64,000 bases of DNA, taken from Sulfuriferula sp. Its GTDB lineage: Bacteria > Pseudomonadota > Gammaproteobacteria > Burkholderiales > Sulfuriferulaceae. How positions within the stretch are numbered: position 1 is the stretch's first letter; each line of letters opens with the position of its first letter. Under the pieces are notes generated by a model. It was not told where the DNA came from. It searched no databases and saw only the letters and a program-made list of their open reading frames with translations. The DNA is taken from positions 310,001-374,000 of the forward strand of contig JARLJL010000022.1 in the NCBI GenBank assembly GCA_031291235.1, in the 5' to 3' direction. Below, one piece after another: positions 24,452-33,291 of the stretch. The position numbers and the translations under genes are program-made.

Positions 24452-27400
24452 TTATGCTTTCTCAACGTTGACGAGGAACGACTTGAACTCCGGCGTCTGG
24501 GTGTTCGCATCGCCTACGTACGGCGTCAAGGTGTTGGCGATGTAACCGTTCTTCGCCAGCCCCTTGAATCCCCAGTGGATCGGAATGCCTACGGTATGCA
24601 CTTGCTGGCCGTTGACATTGAGCGTTTTGATGCGCTTGGTCACCACTGCCACGGCCTTGATAAAGCCGCGGTTGGAAGTGACTTTAACCTTGTCGCCGGC
24701 CTTGATGCCTTTGGCCTGAGCCAATTCCTCGCCGATTTCAACGAATTGCTCCGGCTGGAGTATTGCGCTGATCCGGGTGTGCTTGGTCCAGAAGTGGAAA
24801 TGCTCCGTCAGGCGATATGTCGTGCCGACATAGGGGAACTCCTTGGCCTTTCCGAATGCTTCCATATCGCCCTTGAATACCCGTGCAGCGGGGTTGCTGA
24901 TGACATTGGGATGCAGCGGGTTGGTGCCGATGGGCGTTTCGAACGGCTCGTAATGTTCCGGGAACGGGCCTTCCGCCATTTTATCGACGGCAAACAGGCG
25001 GGCTACGCCCTCTGGATTCATGATGAACGGCCCCACGTTTTCGTCTGGCACCGCATCCGGGCGTATATCGGGTATATCCATGCCTGCCCATTTGTTTTCC
25101 TTGGTGTTCCAGGAAATCACTGTACGTTTGGCATCCCATGGCTTGCCGGATGGATCGCACGAGGCGCGGTTATACAATATGCGTCGATTGGCGGGCCAGG
25201 CAAAAGCCCAGTTCAGCGTATTGCCCAGACCGCTAGGGTCGGCATTGTCGCGTCGTGCCATCAGATTGCCAGCCTGCGACCATGCGCCGGAGAAGATCCA
25301 GCAGCCGCAGGCAGTGGAACCGTCGTCGCGCAGCAAGGCAAAACCGGCCAGTTGCTCGCCTGCTTTGGCCAGCACCTTGGTCGGATCCTTGGGATCGACA
25401 ATATCAGCCAGCGCCTTGCCGTTAAATTCCTTGGCGAGCTCTTCAGAAGAAGGGCTGTCCGGGATTTTGTACGGCCAGCTAAGGTTCAGAATCGGGTCAG
25501 GGAAAGCGCCGCCTTCCTGCTTGTACATCTCGCGCAGCTTGAGGAACAGACCGCTCATGATTTCGGCATCGCCCCTGGCCTCACCGGGCGCATCCGCACC
25601 CTTGAAGTGCCATTGCAGCACACGACTGGAACTGACCAGCGATCCGTCTTCTTCCGCAAAACAGGTGGAAGGCAGGCGGAATACCTCGGTCTGGATTTTG
25701 GACGAGTCAACATCGTTGAATTCGCCAAAATTCTTCCAGAATTCGGAAGTTTCCGTTGCCAGGGGGTCGATAACCACCAGGTATTTCAATTTGGCAAGCG
25801 CACCGCCGATTTTGGCCTTGTTCGGGAACGATGCCAGCGGGTTGAAGCCCTGAGCGAAGTAGCCGTTCATTTTGCCCTGATGCATCAGTTCGAATACTTG
25901 CAGCACATCGTAAACCTTGTCCAGTTTGGGCAGCCAGTCAAAGCACCAGTTGTTTTCCTTGGTGGCGGCGTCGCCGTACCAGGATTTCATCAGGCTGACA
26001 TGGAACTTGGGATAGTTTTGCCAGTAGCTCATCTGGCCGGGGCGTAGCGGTTTCAGTGCGCGCTTGTCCAGATAGGTGGCAAAATCCTGCTCCTTCTCAC
26101 CAGCCAGCGTCATGTAACCGGGCAGCATATTGGAAAGCAGGCCCAGATCGGTCAGCCCCTGGATATTGGAATGGCCGCGCAGTGCATTGATGCCACCGCC
26201 CGCCATACCCATGTTGCCCAGCAGTATCTGCACCATGGCCATGGTACGGATGTTCTGGGAGCCGATAGAGTGTTGCGTCCAGCCCAGCGCGTAAAGAAAC
26301 GTGGTGGTTTTATCAGGCACCGCCGTTGCCGCGATCATCTCGCAGACATGAAGGAACTGCGCCTCGGGCGTGCCGGTGATTCTGGACACCATTTCCGGCG
26401 TGTAACGGGAATAATGCTGCTTCATCAGATTGAATACGCAACGCGGATCCTGCAAGGTTTCGTCTGCCAGTACGAAGCCGTCCGCACCCTTCTGGTAAGA
26501 CCAGGAGGTCTTGTCATAACTGCGCTTACCCTTGTCGTAGCCGGAGAACAAACCGTCATCGAACTGGTAGTCGCCATTGACCAGAAATGTCGCATCGGAA
26601 TATTTTTTGACGTATTCGTGCTGAATCTTGTCGTGCGCTAACAGGTAATTAATCAACCCGCCGAGAAATGCGATATCGGTACCCGAGCGTATCGGCGCAT
26701 AGTAATCCGCTACCGAGGCAGAGCGAGTAAAGCGCGGATCGACCACGATAAACTTGGCCTTGTTGTGCGCCTTGGCTTCCGTCACCCATTTGAAACCGCA
26801 AGGGTGTGCTTCGGCGGCATTACCGCCCATCACCACGATCACATTCGCATTCTTGATATCGACCCAATGATTGGTCATCGCGCCGCGGCCGAACGTAGGG
26901 GCAAGACTTGCCACCGTAGGTCCGTGTCAGACACGCGCCTGATTGTCGAATGCCAGTATGCCGAGATTGCGAACAATTTTTTGAGTCAGGTAGCCGGACT
27001 CATTGGAGGAAGCCGAGGCTGCCAGAAAACCCGTACTCAACCAGCGATTCACGGTTAAACCATCGGCAGTTTTAGCGACAAAATTGCTGTCGCGATCGGC
27101 CTTCATCAGCTTGGCAATGCGGGTAAAGGCGTCATCCCAGGAAATGCGCTTCCATTCACTGGTGCCTGCTTCGCGTACTTCCGGATATTTGAGACGGCTG
27201 GGACTATGCACGAAATCCAGCAGGCCGGCACCCTTGGGGCACAGCGTACCGCGATTCACCGGATGGTCGGGATCGCCTTCAATATGGATAATCGTGGATT
27301 TTGCGTTTTTGGCTTTATCGCCCATGCTGTACATGAGCAGACCGCAGCCGACTGAGCAATAGGGACAAGTGTTGCGAGTTTCGGTCGTGCGTTCGAGTTT

Positions 27401-27514
27401 AAAGTTGCGGATTTCCGCCAGAGCCTCGGTGGGAGCGTATCCCATCAATGCCAAGCTGGATCCTCCCAAGCTCGCGGTGCAGATTTTGAAGAATTGCCGT
27501 CTAGTGACTTTCAT
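24452..27514 (-). CDS. fdnG: Formate dehydrogenase alpha subunit, selenocysteine-containing (UGA at codon 196)
   Basis: One continuous frame of 1021 codons (1020 residues plus stop) interrupted only by an in-frame TGA at 26927-26929, codon 196, inside the active-site block FDNQARV-U-HGPTVAS. This is the position of selenocysteine in E. coli FdnG. The N-terminus has a Tat signal (KVTRRQFFK), then a [4Fe-4S] motif (C50, C53, C57 and C92). The downstream part has the Mo-bis-MGD domains of the DMSO-reductase family, including [17 protein letters not shown] and [12 protein letters not shown]. It oxidises formate to CO2 on the periplasmic side as part of FdnGHI. SelA, SelB, tRNA-Sec and a SECIS hairpin are all at hand, so the TGA is recoding, not a frame break. 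Confidence 0.96.
26894..26929 (-). promoter_or_regulatory. Bacterial SECIS element in fdnG
   Basis: Directly after the UGA the mRNA folds as GG-(bulged U)-GGCAA-GUC-UUGCC-CC. Counting the U of UGA as 1, the bulged base is U17 and the loop holds G23 and U24, the three positions SelB needs in the E. coli fdhF element. Only the apical stem-loop was inspected by eye. Confidence 0.82.
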
Positions 27515-27579
27515 AACCCCTCCAGGTGGATGAAATTTAAACGCTTTTTTATCTTTGCAACGTGAAGCTTGTTCAGTAA

Positions 27580-27608
27580 ATTAAAGACCCGGCATTGATT
27601 ATTGTCAA
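27580..27608 (-). promoter_or_regulatory. Promoter of the fdn-fdhE-sel operon
   Basis: On the minus strand, TTGACA (27608-27603) is followed after exactly 17 nt by TTTAAT (27585-27580). It predicts a start near 27573 and a leader of about 58 nt before the fdnG ATG at 27514. Confidence 0.6.
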
Positions 27609-27742
27609 CCTCATTCCCGCCGGCTATTCATAAAGCAAGTCATAACGAATTCATTGGGTGAAGGTTGCCTCTTAAAACCTGACCGGCGGCTTTTGCCGTT
27701 CCATGAGATGGAATAAGCGCACAGGCCAACCCCGCTGCGGGA

Positions 27743-28333
27743 CTAATCGTCGGCATGCAGTTGTCCGCTGTGCGTGTGGCTGCTCCGGGCTGGCATGCTT
27801 GCATTATCCATTGGCGCCATATCCTCGTCTGGCGGCGCTTTGGCGACAATGTCCTTGTATTGCTCAGCCGTCATGCCCGGCAGCTTCTGCAAGAAAGCCA
27901 CCATGCTCCAGATCGTCGCGTCGTCGTGACTCATACCCCATGCCGGCATCGCGCTCATTTTGAGGCCATGCTTGATGACCCAGAATGCTGCGCGCGGATC
28001 TACGCTAACCTTGCTCAGGTCAGGCGCTAGCGGATACAGCCCGGGCCGCAGCTCGGAATCCTTCATGCCGGGTGCCAGATGACAACTGGTACACATGGCG
28101 GCGTACTGGCCCGCACCTTTCAAAATCAGTTGCGGGTCATTGAGATTGGCGGGCAGCGCAAGTGCGGCGGCATGCCGTTCTATGCTGCGCGTGCGCGCGC
28201 TCTCCATGACTGCGTAGGTTAATTTCCAGTGCGGGCTGTCAGCGCCCGGATTGTATATTCCCGACCATACGAATGCGCCCGCGCCTAGCGCGAGTATCAG
28301 TAAGGTTGCCAGTACAGTTTTTATAGTGTTCAT
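27743..28333 (-). CDS. Membrane-anchored monohaem cytochrome c
   Basis: A 196-residue protein with an N-terminal hydrophobic anchor (residues about 5-25), a class I cytochrome c domain with one haem site CTSCH (C81-H85), and possible methionine ligands in MSAMPAWGMSHDD. The C-terminus is rich in His, Asp and Met (SSHTHSGQLHADD), which may bind copper. The start at 28333 has an AGGG site upstream; another ATG six codons earlier lacks one. It is the last gene of the copA-copB run and may take electrons from or deliver them to the multicopper oxidase, but that is inferred from position only. Confidence 0.82.
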   Translation of the reverse strand: MNTIKTVLATLLILALGAGAFVWSGIYNPGADSPHWKLTYAVMESARTRSIERHAAALALPANLNDPQLILKGAGQYAAMCTSCHLAPGMKDSELRPGLYPLAPDLSKVSVDPRAAFWVIKHGLKMSAMPAWGMSHDDATIWSMVAFLQKLPGMTAEQYKDIVAKAPPDEDMAPMDNASMPARSSHTHSGQLHADD

Positions 28334-28389
28334 GATTGCCCTTTTCGGCATGAGGGAGGAATAAAATACATTTATTCACGAGCGCAGTA

Positions 28390-29349
28390 TCAAAACCAGA
28401 TACGCACACCCGCAATCAACTGCAAATCATGGGCCGAATCGTTATTGGTTCGTGCAATATCTGCGGTTTTTCCGTATTTCTGCACATAGTTGACACCGAT
28501 GTAGGGCGCCAGTTCACGGCGGATTTCGTAACGCAGCCGCAAGCCCAGCGACGTATCCGAGAGCCCGGCGCCAATGCCGCGATCCGGGTCATCCTTGCTG
28601 TACAGATTGGCATCTATTTCCGGCGTCAGCACTAATCGCTGCGTCAACAGCAGGTCATAGGCGGTTTTCAGCCGCATTGCAGCCCGGCCTGCCGGACCCG
28701 CATATGCGGTTGCTTCGACATCGAATTTATAAGGCGCCAGCCCCTGAATGCCCAAGGCTGCCCAGTCGCGGGAGGGGCCGTTGCCGAAGTCGTGGCGCAC
28801 GCCGGTCACCACATCCCAGTAGGCGGCATAAGTATGGCCCCACAGCAATTCAGCATCTGCGCTCTGGGTGCTGCCGTGGGCGCGCTCGCCTTCGCTGCGT
28901 ATCCAGAGCTTGTCAAGATCGTGACCGAGACGAAAGCGGCCATCCCATGCCATGCTGTCGGTCAGGTCGCCATGGACATACTCCAGCTTGTCGAGCATGA
29001 ATTTGGCGATGAGCGGATCATCGTCCATCTCCATGGCGGCCATGTTCATACCCTCGACGTGGTATGACTTGCCTGCCGAGCCATCGCTGCTCGGCAGGCT
29101 GCCTACTGGCGGGGAGGGTTGTACAGGCGGCTGCTCGTTGTGGGTATGCTCCATGCCCGGCATGTCGTCCATGCTTTTCATGGAATCCGTATCCGTCTTT
29201 TTCGTGTTTGCATCGGGTGCGGAGGCGGGCATATCCATCCCCGGCATGTCCATCCCGGACATAGACATCGGTTCCTGGGCAAATGCTGCTCCGACTTGCA
29301 GAAATTGTGCGCACAGCAATATCTGTGTTAACGGCTTGAGTTTGTTCAT
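28390..29349 (-). CDS. copB: Copper resistance protein B (outer-membrane, CopB/PcoB family)
   Basis: 319 residues. A signal peptide (LLCAQFLQVGAAFA) is followed by a Met/Asp/Pro-rich copper-binding stretch (MSMSGMDMPGMDMP and similar, about residues 27-75), then the CopB beta-barrel domain beginning MEDDPLIAKFMLDKLEY-like and ending in the aromatic LIAGVRIWF of an outer-membrane protein. CopB proteins bind or export copper at the outer membrane. It lies 26 nt after copA in the same direction. Confidence 0.92.
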   Translation of the reverse strand: MNKLKPLTQILLCAQFLQVGAAFAQEPMSMSGMDMPGMDMPASAPDANTKKTDTDSMKSMDDMPGMEHTHNEQPPVQPSPPVGSLPSSDGSAGKSYHVEGMNMAAMEMDDDPLIAKFMLDKLEYVHGDLTDSMAWDGRFRLGHDLDKLWIRSEGERAHGSTQSADAELLWGHTYAAYWDVVTGVRHDFGNGPSRDWAALGIQGLAPYKFDVEATAYAGPAGRAAMRLKTAYDLLLTQRLVLTPEIDANLYSKDDPDRGIGAGLSDTSLGLRLRYEIRRELAPYIGVNYVQKYGKTADIARTNNDSAHDLQLIAGVRIWF

Positions 29350-29375
29350 TGCAATGATCTCCGGTGTTGCACAGA

Positions 29376-31178
29376 TTAAGCGACCACGACGGTGCGGAAC
29401 ATGCCGCCTTCCATGTGGTAGAGCATGTGGCAGTGATAAGCCCAGTTGCCGCGCGTATCGGCGCTGACTCTGTAGCTGACGCGGTGTCCGGGAGCCACGC
29501 TGATAGTGTGCTTGCGTACCTGGAAATTGCCATCGGGAGATTCAAGCTCGCTCCACATGCCATGCAGATGAATCGGGTGATGCATCATGGTGTCGTTTAT
29601 CAGCACGATGCGTAAGCGTTCGCCATAGTGGAACAGTATCGGCTCGGCCTGAGAGTATGGTATGCCGTTGAAAGACCACATATAACGGTCCATATTGCCG
29701 GTTAGATGCAATTCTATCTCGCGCGTCGGGTTGCGCGGGTCGAGTGCGCCGCCCACGGTATGCAGATCGGCATATGTCAGCACGCGTCGTCCGTTGTCGC
29801 GCAGACCTACGCCCGGATCATCCAGTCGTGTCGATACCTGATCCGCACGCATGGAATTGGATGGGCCATATTCGCTGGCCGCATGCTGTAATACCGGCAC
29901 ATCTCCGCCCGAGGCGTCAGCGACCGGGGCCATGCCAGCATCGGTTTTGGCTGAACCCGACATGTCCATTCCCGGCATGTCCTTGGTTTTCATGTCGTCT
30001 GATCCCGACATATCCATTCCTGCCATATCACCCATGGCCATGCCCATGTCAGCCATGCTCAACACGGGCACAGGATCGAGTTCGGGTACATCGGCACGCA
30101 TGCCGATACGCGGCGCCAGGGTCGCAAGCGCATAGCCGGAACGATCCAATGCCTGGGAGAATACGGTGTAGGCACGATCTTCGGTCGGTTCTACGATTAC
30201 GTCATAAATCTCGGCCACGCCTATACGGAATTCATCGACGCTGACCGGGTGTACATATTGCCCGTCAGCTGCGACCACGGTCATTTTCAGGCCGGGGATG
30301 CGTACATCGAAATAGGTCATTGACGAGCCGTTGATAACACGCAAACGGATTTTTTCGCCGGGTTTGAACAGCCCCGTCCAGTTGCCTGCCGGGGTAACGC
30401 CATTGGTGAGAAAAGTGTAGGTGGCGCCGCTCACATCGGACAAGTCGCGCGGACTCATGCGCATTTTATCCCACATGGCCCGGGTGGACAGCGCGTTAGC
30501 CCAGCCTTCTTTCCTGGCATCCTTTATCAGATCGCCGACCGTGGGTTTGACATAATTGTAGTAATCGCTCATCTGCTTGAGATGCCTGAACACCTGATCC
30601 GGGTCTTCGTCGGTCCAGTCGGACAGCATCACGACATAATCGCGGTCATAGGTGAAAGGCGCCGGTTCGCGCGGCTCAATGACGATGGGGCCGTACAGGC
30701 CGGTCTGTTCCTGAAAGTGCGAGTGGCTGTGGTACCAGTAGGTTCCAGCCTGACGAACATCGAACTGGTAGACAAAAGTTTCGCCCGGCGCGATGCCGTT
30801 GAAGCTCAGGCCGGGCACGCCATCCATCGGTGAGGGGAGCAGAATGCCGTGCCAGTGTATGGATCCGGATACGCGCATGCGATTGGTTACCCGTATCGTG
30901 ACGCGGTCGCCTTCACGCCAGCGCAGCAGCGGGGCGGGTACCTGGCCGTTTACCGTAGTCGCCATGCACGTAGTACCGGTGAAATTTACCGGGGATTCAA
31001 CGAGATCAAGCGCAAAGTCGGTTCCGCTGAGCACAGCAGGCTGGCTCGGGCTATCCAAAGCCCACGCAGGATTTTGCCACAGGCCTGCGCCTATCAACGC
31101 GCCCCCTGCAGCAAGACCTTCGACAAAACGGCGGCGGGCCGGATTTGCAGGCCGGTTTTTGAGCGTTGTTTTATTCAT
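29376..31178 (-). CDS. copA: Copper resistance multicopper oxidase CopA
   Basis: 600 residues. A Tat signal (ARRRFVEGLAAGGALIGAGLW) is followed by three cupredoxin domains. Copper motifs are visible: HWHGILLP, WYHSHSHFQEQTG, HPIHLHGM and the C-terminal HCHMLYHMEGGM with the type-1 cysteine. A Met/Asp-rich insert (MGMAMGDMAGMDMSG and a second MDMSG block, about residues 380-420) is typical of CopA/PcoA. The protein oxidises Cu(I) in the periplasm. The ATG at 31178 was chosen for its AGGA site and position just before the Tat motif. Confidence 0.94.
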   Translation of the reverse strand: MNKTTLKNRPANPARRRFVEGLAAGGALIGAGLWQNPAWALDSPSQPAVLSGTDFALDLVESPVNFTGTTCMATTVNGQVPAPLLRWREGDRVTIRVTNRMRVSGSIHWHGILLPSPMDGVPGLSFNGIAPGETFVYQFDVRQAGTYWYHSHSHFQEQTGLYGPIVIEPREPAPFTYDRDYVVMLSDWTDEDPDQVFRHLKQMSDYYNYVKPTVGDLIKDARKEGWANALSTRAMWDKMRMSPRDLSDVSGATYTFLTNGVTPAGNWTGLFKPGEKIRLRVINGSSMTYFDVRIPGLKMTVVAADGQYVHPVSVDEFRIGVAEIYDVIVEPTEDRAYTVFSQALDRSGYALATLAPRIGMRADVPELDPVPVLSMADMGMAMGDMAGMDMSGSDDMKTKDMPGMDMSGSAKTDAGMAPVADASGGDVPVLQHAASEYGPSNSMRADQVSTRLDDPGVGLRDNGRRVLTYADLHTVGGALDPRNPTREIELHLTGNMDRYMWSFNGIPYSQAEPILFHYGERLRIVLINDTMMHHPIHLHGMWSELESPDGNFQVRKHTISVAPGHRVSYRVSADTRGNWAYHCHMLYHMEGGMFRTVVVA

Positions 31179-31780
31179 AAAAAATCCTGGGGTATACCAT
31201 CGATAAATCAGTGCCAATCTGTTGCATTGGCGGCCGGGAGTGCTGCTCTATGCAGCATGCTGCTTGCGCTTGAGCATATTATGAGATTCCGGGCAGCGTG
31301 TGCATGGTACAAGTATAACTCCCAAACGATTAAGTCAGTAGGCAGCGCGCCGCAAGTTTATGACCTTCATGATTTTTCCATTTGCAGACGCGCAAAGATT
31401 GTCAGCTATTTTCGGTTGATGAATACATGATTTTCATGTCTAAATGAATATTTTTACGATCAAAAGCAGATGTTCATATCAGATGCTTGAACCTGCTGCC
31501 GGTGTGGATGAAATCCGCATTGTTTCAAGGTAAAATCGGATGACTGCTATATTTGCTGATGTATATACAAAACCCGGATCAAATCGCAAGCCATCGTTTA
31601 TACTGTACTATTAGTGTAATACGCTCGTAAAATCAGGCCGGAATCCGCTATCGCAGTGGCTCTGGACATCCTGTCGCGGGTGAGGCAGCTTGCAGAACAT
31701 CAATTGGCCTTTGGTATGCATAAAGGCCGCCGTGTTATTCCGAATAGCGCCAATAACAAGATTTATTGAGGAGATTATTA
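31179..31780. other. 602-bp divergent intergenic region, copA (-) / glycan island (+)
   Basis: No gene is supported. It must hold promoters for both sides. A short perfect dyad ACATGA-TTT-TCATGT is at 31425-31439, and a TATACT hexamer at 31599-31604 could serve the rightward operon although its -35 is poor. The right end has a GAGGAG ribosome-binding site for the first island gene. The region is A+T-richer than its neighbours and marks the left edge of the glycan island. Confidence 0.5.
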
Positions 31781-33286
31781 ATGCCGATGACCATCCCGAC
31801 GCCGCTCTTCGTTCTGGAAATGGCAAATAATCACATGGGCGATGTCGAACACGGGCTGGCCGTCATTCGTACATTTGGCGAAGTGTGCCGAGCGTTCCCG
31901 TTCCGCTTCGCATTCAAGCTGCAATACCGCGATCTGGACAGTTTCATTCATCCTGCGGCCAAGGGTCGCGACGACATCAAATACGTCAAGCGTTTTTCCG
32001 AAACACGTCTCAGCCGGCAGGATTTCGACCGACTGGTAGCGGAAATGCGCACTCAGGGTTTCCTTGCCATGGCGACGCCGTTCGACGAACCTTCGGTTGA
32101 CGTGATTGAAGCCCAGGATCTTGATATCATCAAGATCGCCAGTTGTTCCTTTACCGACTGGCCCTTGCTGGAACGGGTGGTGTTGAACGACAAGCCCATC
32201 ATTGCATCGACAGCAGGCGCAAAACTGGAAGAAATCGACCGGGTGGTGAGCTTCCTGGCGCACCGCCAGAAGGAATTCGCCATTCTGCACTGCGTCGGCG
32301 AATACCCGACCCCGGATGAGCACATGCATCTGTCGCAGATAGATTTTCTGCAGGCACGTTATCCGGGCGTGCGCATCGGTTTTTCCACCCACGAGCATCC
32401 GGATCATACCGACGTAGTCAAGCTGGCCGTCGCCAAGGGTGTTACGCTGTTTGAAAAACATGTCGGCCTGCCTACCGATGCCTACCCGCTGAATGCTTAT
32501 TCGGCCGGCCCCGAGCAGGTCAAGGCGTGGTTGCAGGCGGCTCAGAAGGCCTGGTTGCTGTGCGGCACCGGCGACGCGCGTTTGCCGGTGAATGCGGAAG
32601 AGGCTGCCAGCTTGCGTTCGTTGCAACGCGGCATTTTTGCACGACATCCGATTGCTGCCGGTGAAATCATAGACAGCGATGACGTCTATTTCGCTTTCCC
32701 GCCGCAACCCGATCAGTTCACTGCCAACGATTGGTTCAAATACGCCGAATTTACGACGTCTTCCGCCATCGGGCAAGATGAGGCCATTACCCCGGCCAAT
32801 GCCGGATACGAGGATCGCAGAGCGCGCATCTGGGATATTGCGCGCCAGGTCAAGGAAATGCTGTCGCGCACCCATATCGTGGTGCCGGGCGGCGCCGATC
32901 TGGAAGTTTCGCATCACTATGGGCTGGATCGTTTCGACGAATTCGGTCTGGTGATCATTACCGTAGTCAATCGCGGTTACTGCAAAAAGCTGCTGGTGAG
33001 TTTGCCCGGGCAGACACATCCCGAGCAATATCATAAACATAAGGAAGAAACCTTCCACATTATCTACGGTGAAATCATGCTGGAACTGAACGGCGTGCCT
33101 CGGCTATGCCGTCCCGGCGATGTCGTGACCATAGAGCCGGGTACGCGCCACGCCTTCACCAGCGAGCTGGGCGCCGTGATAGAGGAAATCTCGACGACGC
33201 ACGATAAGGACGACTCGTACTACACCGATACAGCCATCATGGCGAATAAACAGCGCAAGAGTTTGCTGACTTACTGGATGGATTGA
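31781..33286 (+). CDS. NeuB-family sugar-acid synthase with C-terminal cupin domain
   Basis: 501 residues. The N-terminal about 270 form a TIM barrel like N-acetylneuraminate, legionaminate or pseudaminate synthases, which condense phosphoenolpyruvate with an amino-hexose: EMANNHMGDVEHGL, FAFKLQYRDL, MATPFDEPSVD, KIASCSFTDWPLL, FSTHEHPDHT and LFEKHVGLP are the family landmarks. An SAF-like linker (ARHPIAAGEIIDSDDVYFAF) follows. Residues about 370-501 add a cupin with metal ligands in HPEQYHKHKEETFHII and an EPGTRHAF strand. The usual NeuB ends at about 350, so the cupin fusion is an extension. It probably makes a nonulosonic or related sugar acid; the exact substrate is unknown. GAGGAG precedes the ATG. 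Confidence 0.85.
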   Translation: MPMTIPTPLFVLEMANNHMGDVEHGLAVIRTFGEVCRAFPFRFAFKLQYRDLDSFIHPAAKGRDDIKYVKRFSETRLSRQDFDRLVAEMRTQGFLAMATPFDEPSVDVIEAQDLDIIKIASCSFTDWPLLERVVLNDKPIIASTAGAKLEEIDRVVSFLAHRQKEFAILHCVGEYPTPDEHMHLSQIDFLQARYPGVRIGFSTHEHPDHTDVVKLAVAKGVTLFEKHVGLPTDAYPLNAYSAGPEQVKAWLQAAQKAWLLCGTGDARLPVNAEEAASLRSLQRGIFARHPIAAGEIIDSDDVYFAFPPQPDQFTANDWFKYAEFTTSSAIGQDEAITPANAGYEDRRARIWDIARQVKEMLSRTHIVVPGGADLEVSHHYGLDRFDEFGLVIITVVNRGYCKKLLVSLPGQTHPEQYHKHKEETFHIIYGEIMLELNGVPRLCRPGDVVTIEPGTRHAFTSELGAVIEEISTTHDKDDSYYTDTAIMANKQRKSLLTYWMD

Positions 33287-33291
33287 ACAGA

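Noticed and set aside
24575-26047. 490-codon + strand frame opposite fdnG
   Set aside because: It is fully antisense to a conserved enzyme gene, its translation is not protein-like, and it has no start signal.
26927-27514. Separate 195-residue truncated formate dehydrogenase fragment
   Set aside because: The stop is the in-frame selenocysteine UGA; the downstream frame continues the same protein and a SECIS hairpin follows, so it is one gene.
31425-31439. ACATGA/TCATGT dyad as a copper-regulator (CopR) box
   Set aside because: It does not match the CopR/CusR box consensus I know, lies about 250 bp from copA, and 6-bp arms occur by chance.
31778-33058. 426-codon minus-strand frame opposite the NeuB-cupin gene
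   Set aside because: It is antisense to a gene with clear conserved motifs and has no family resemblance.
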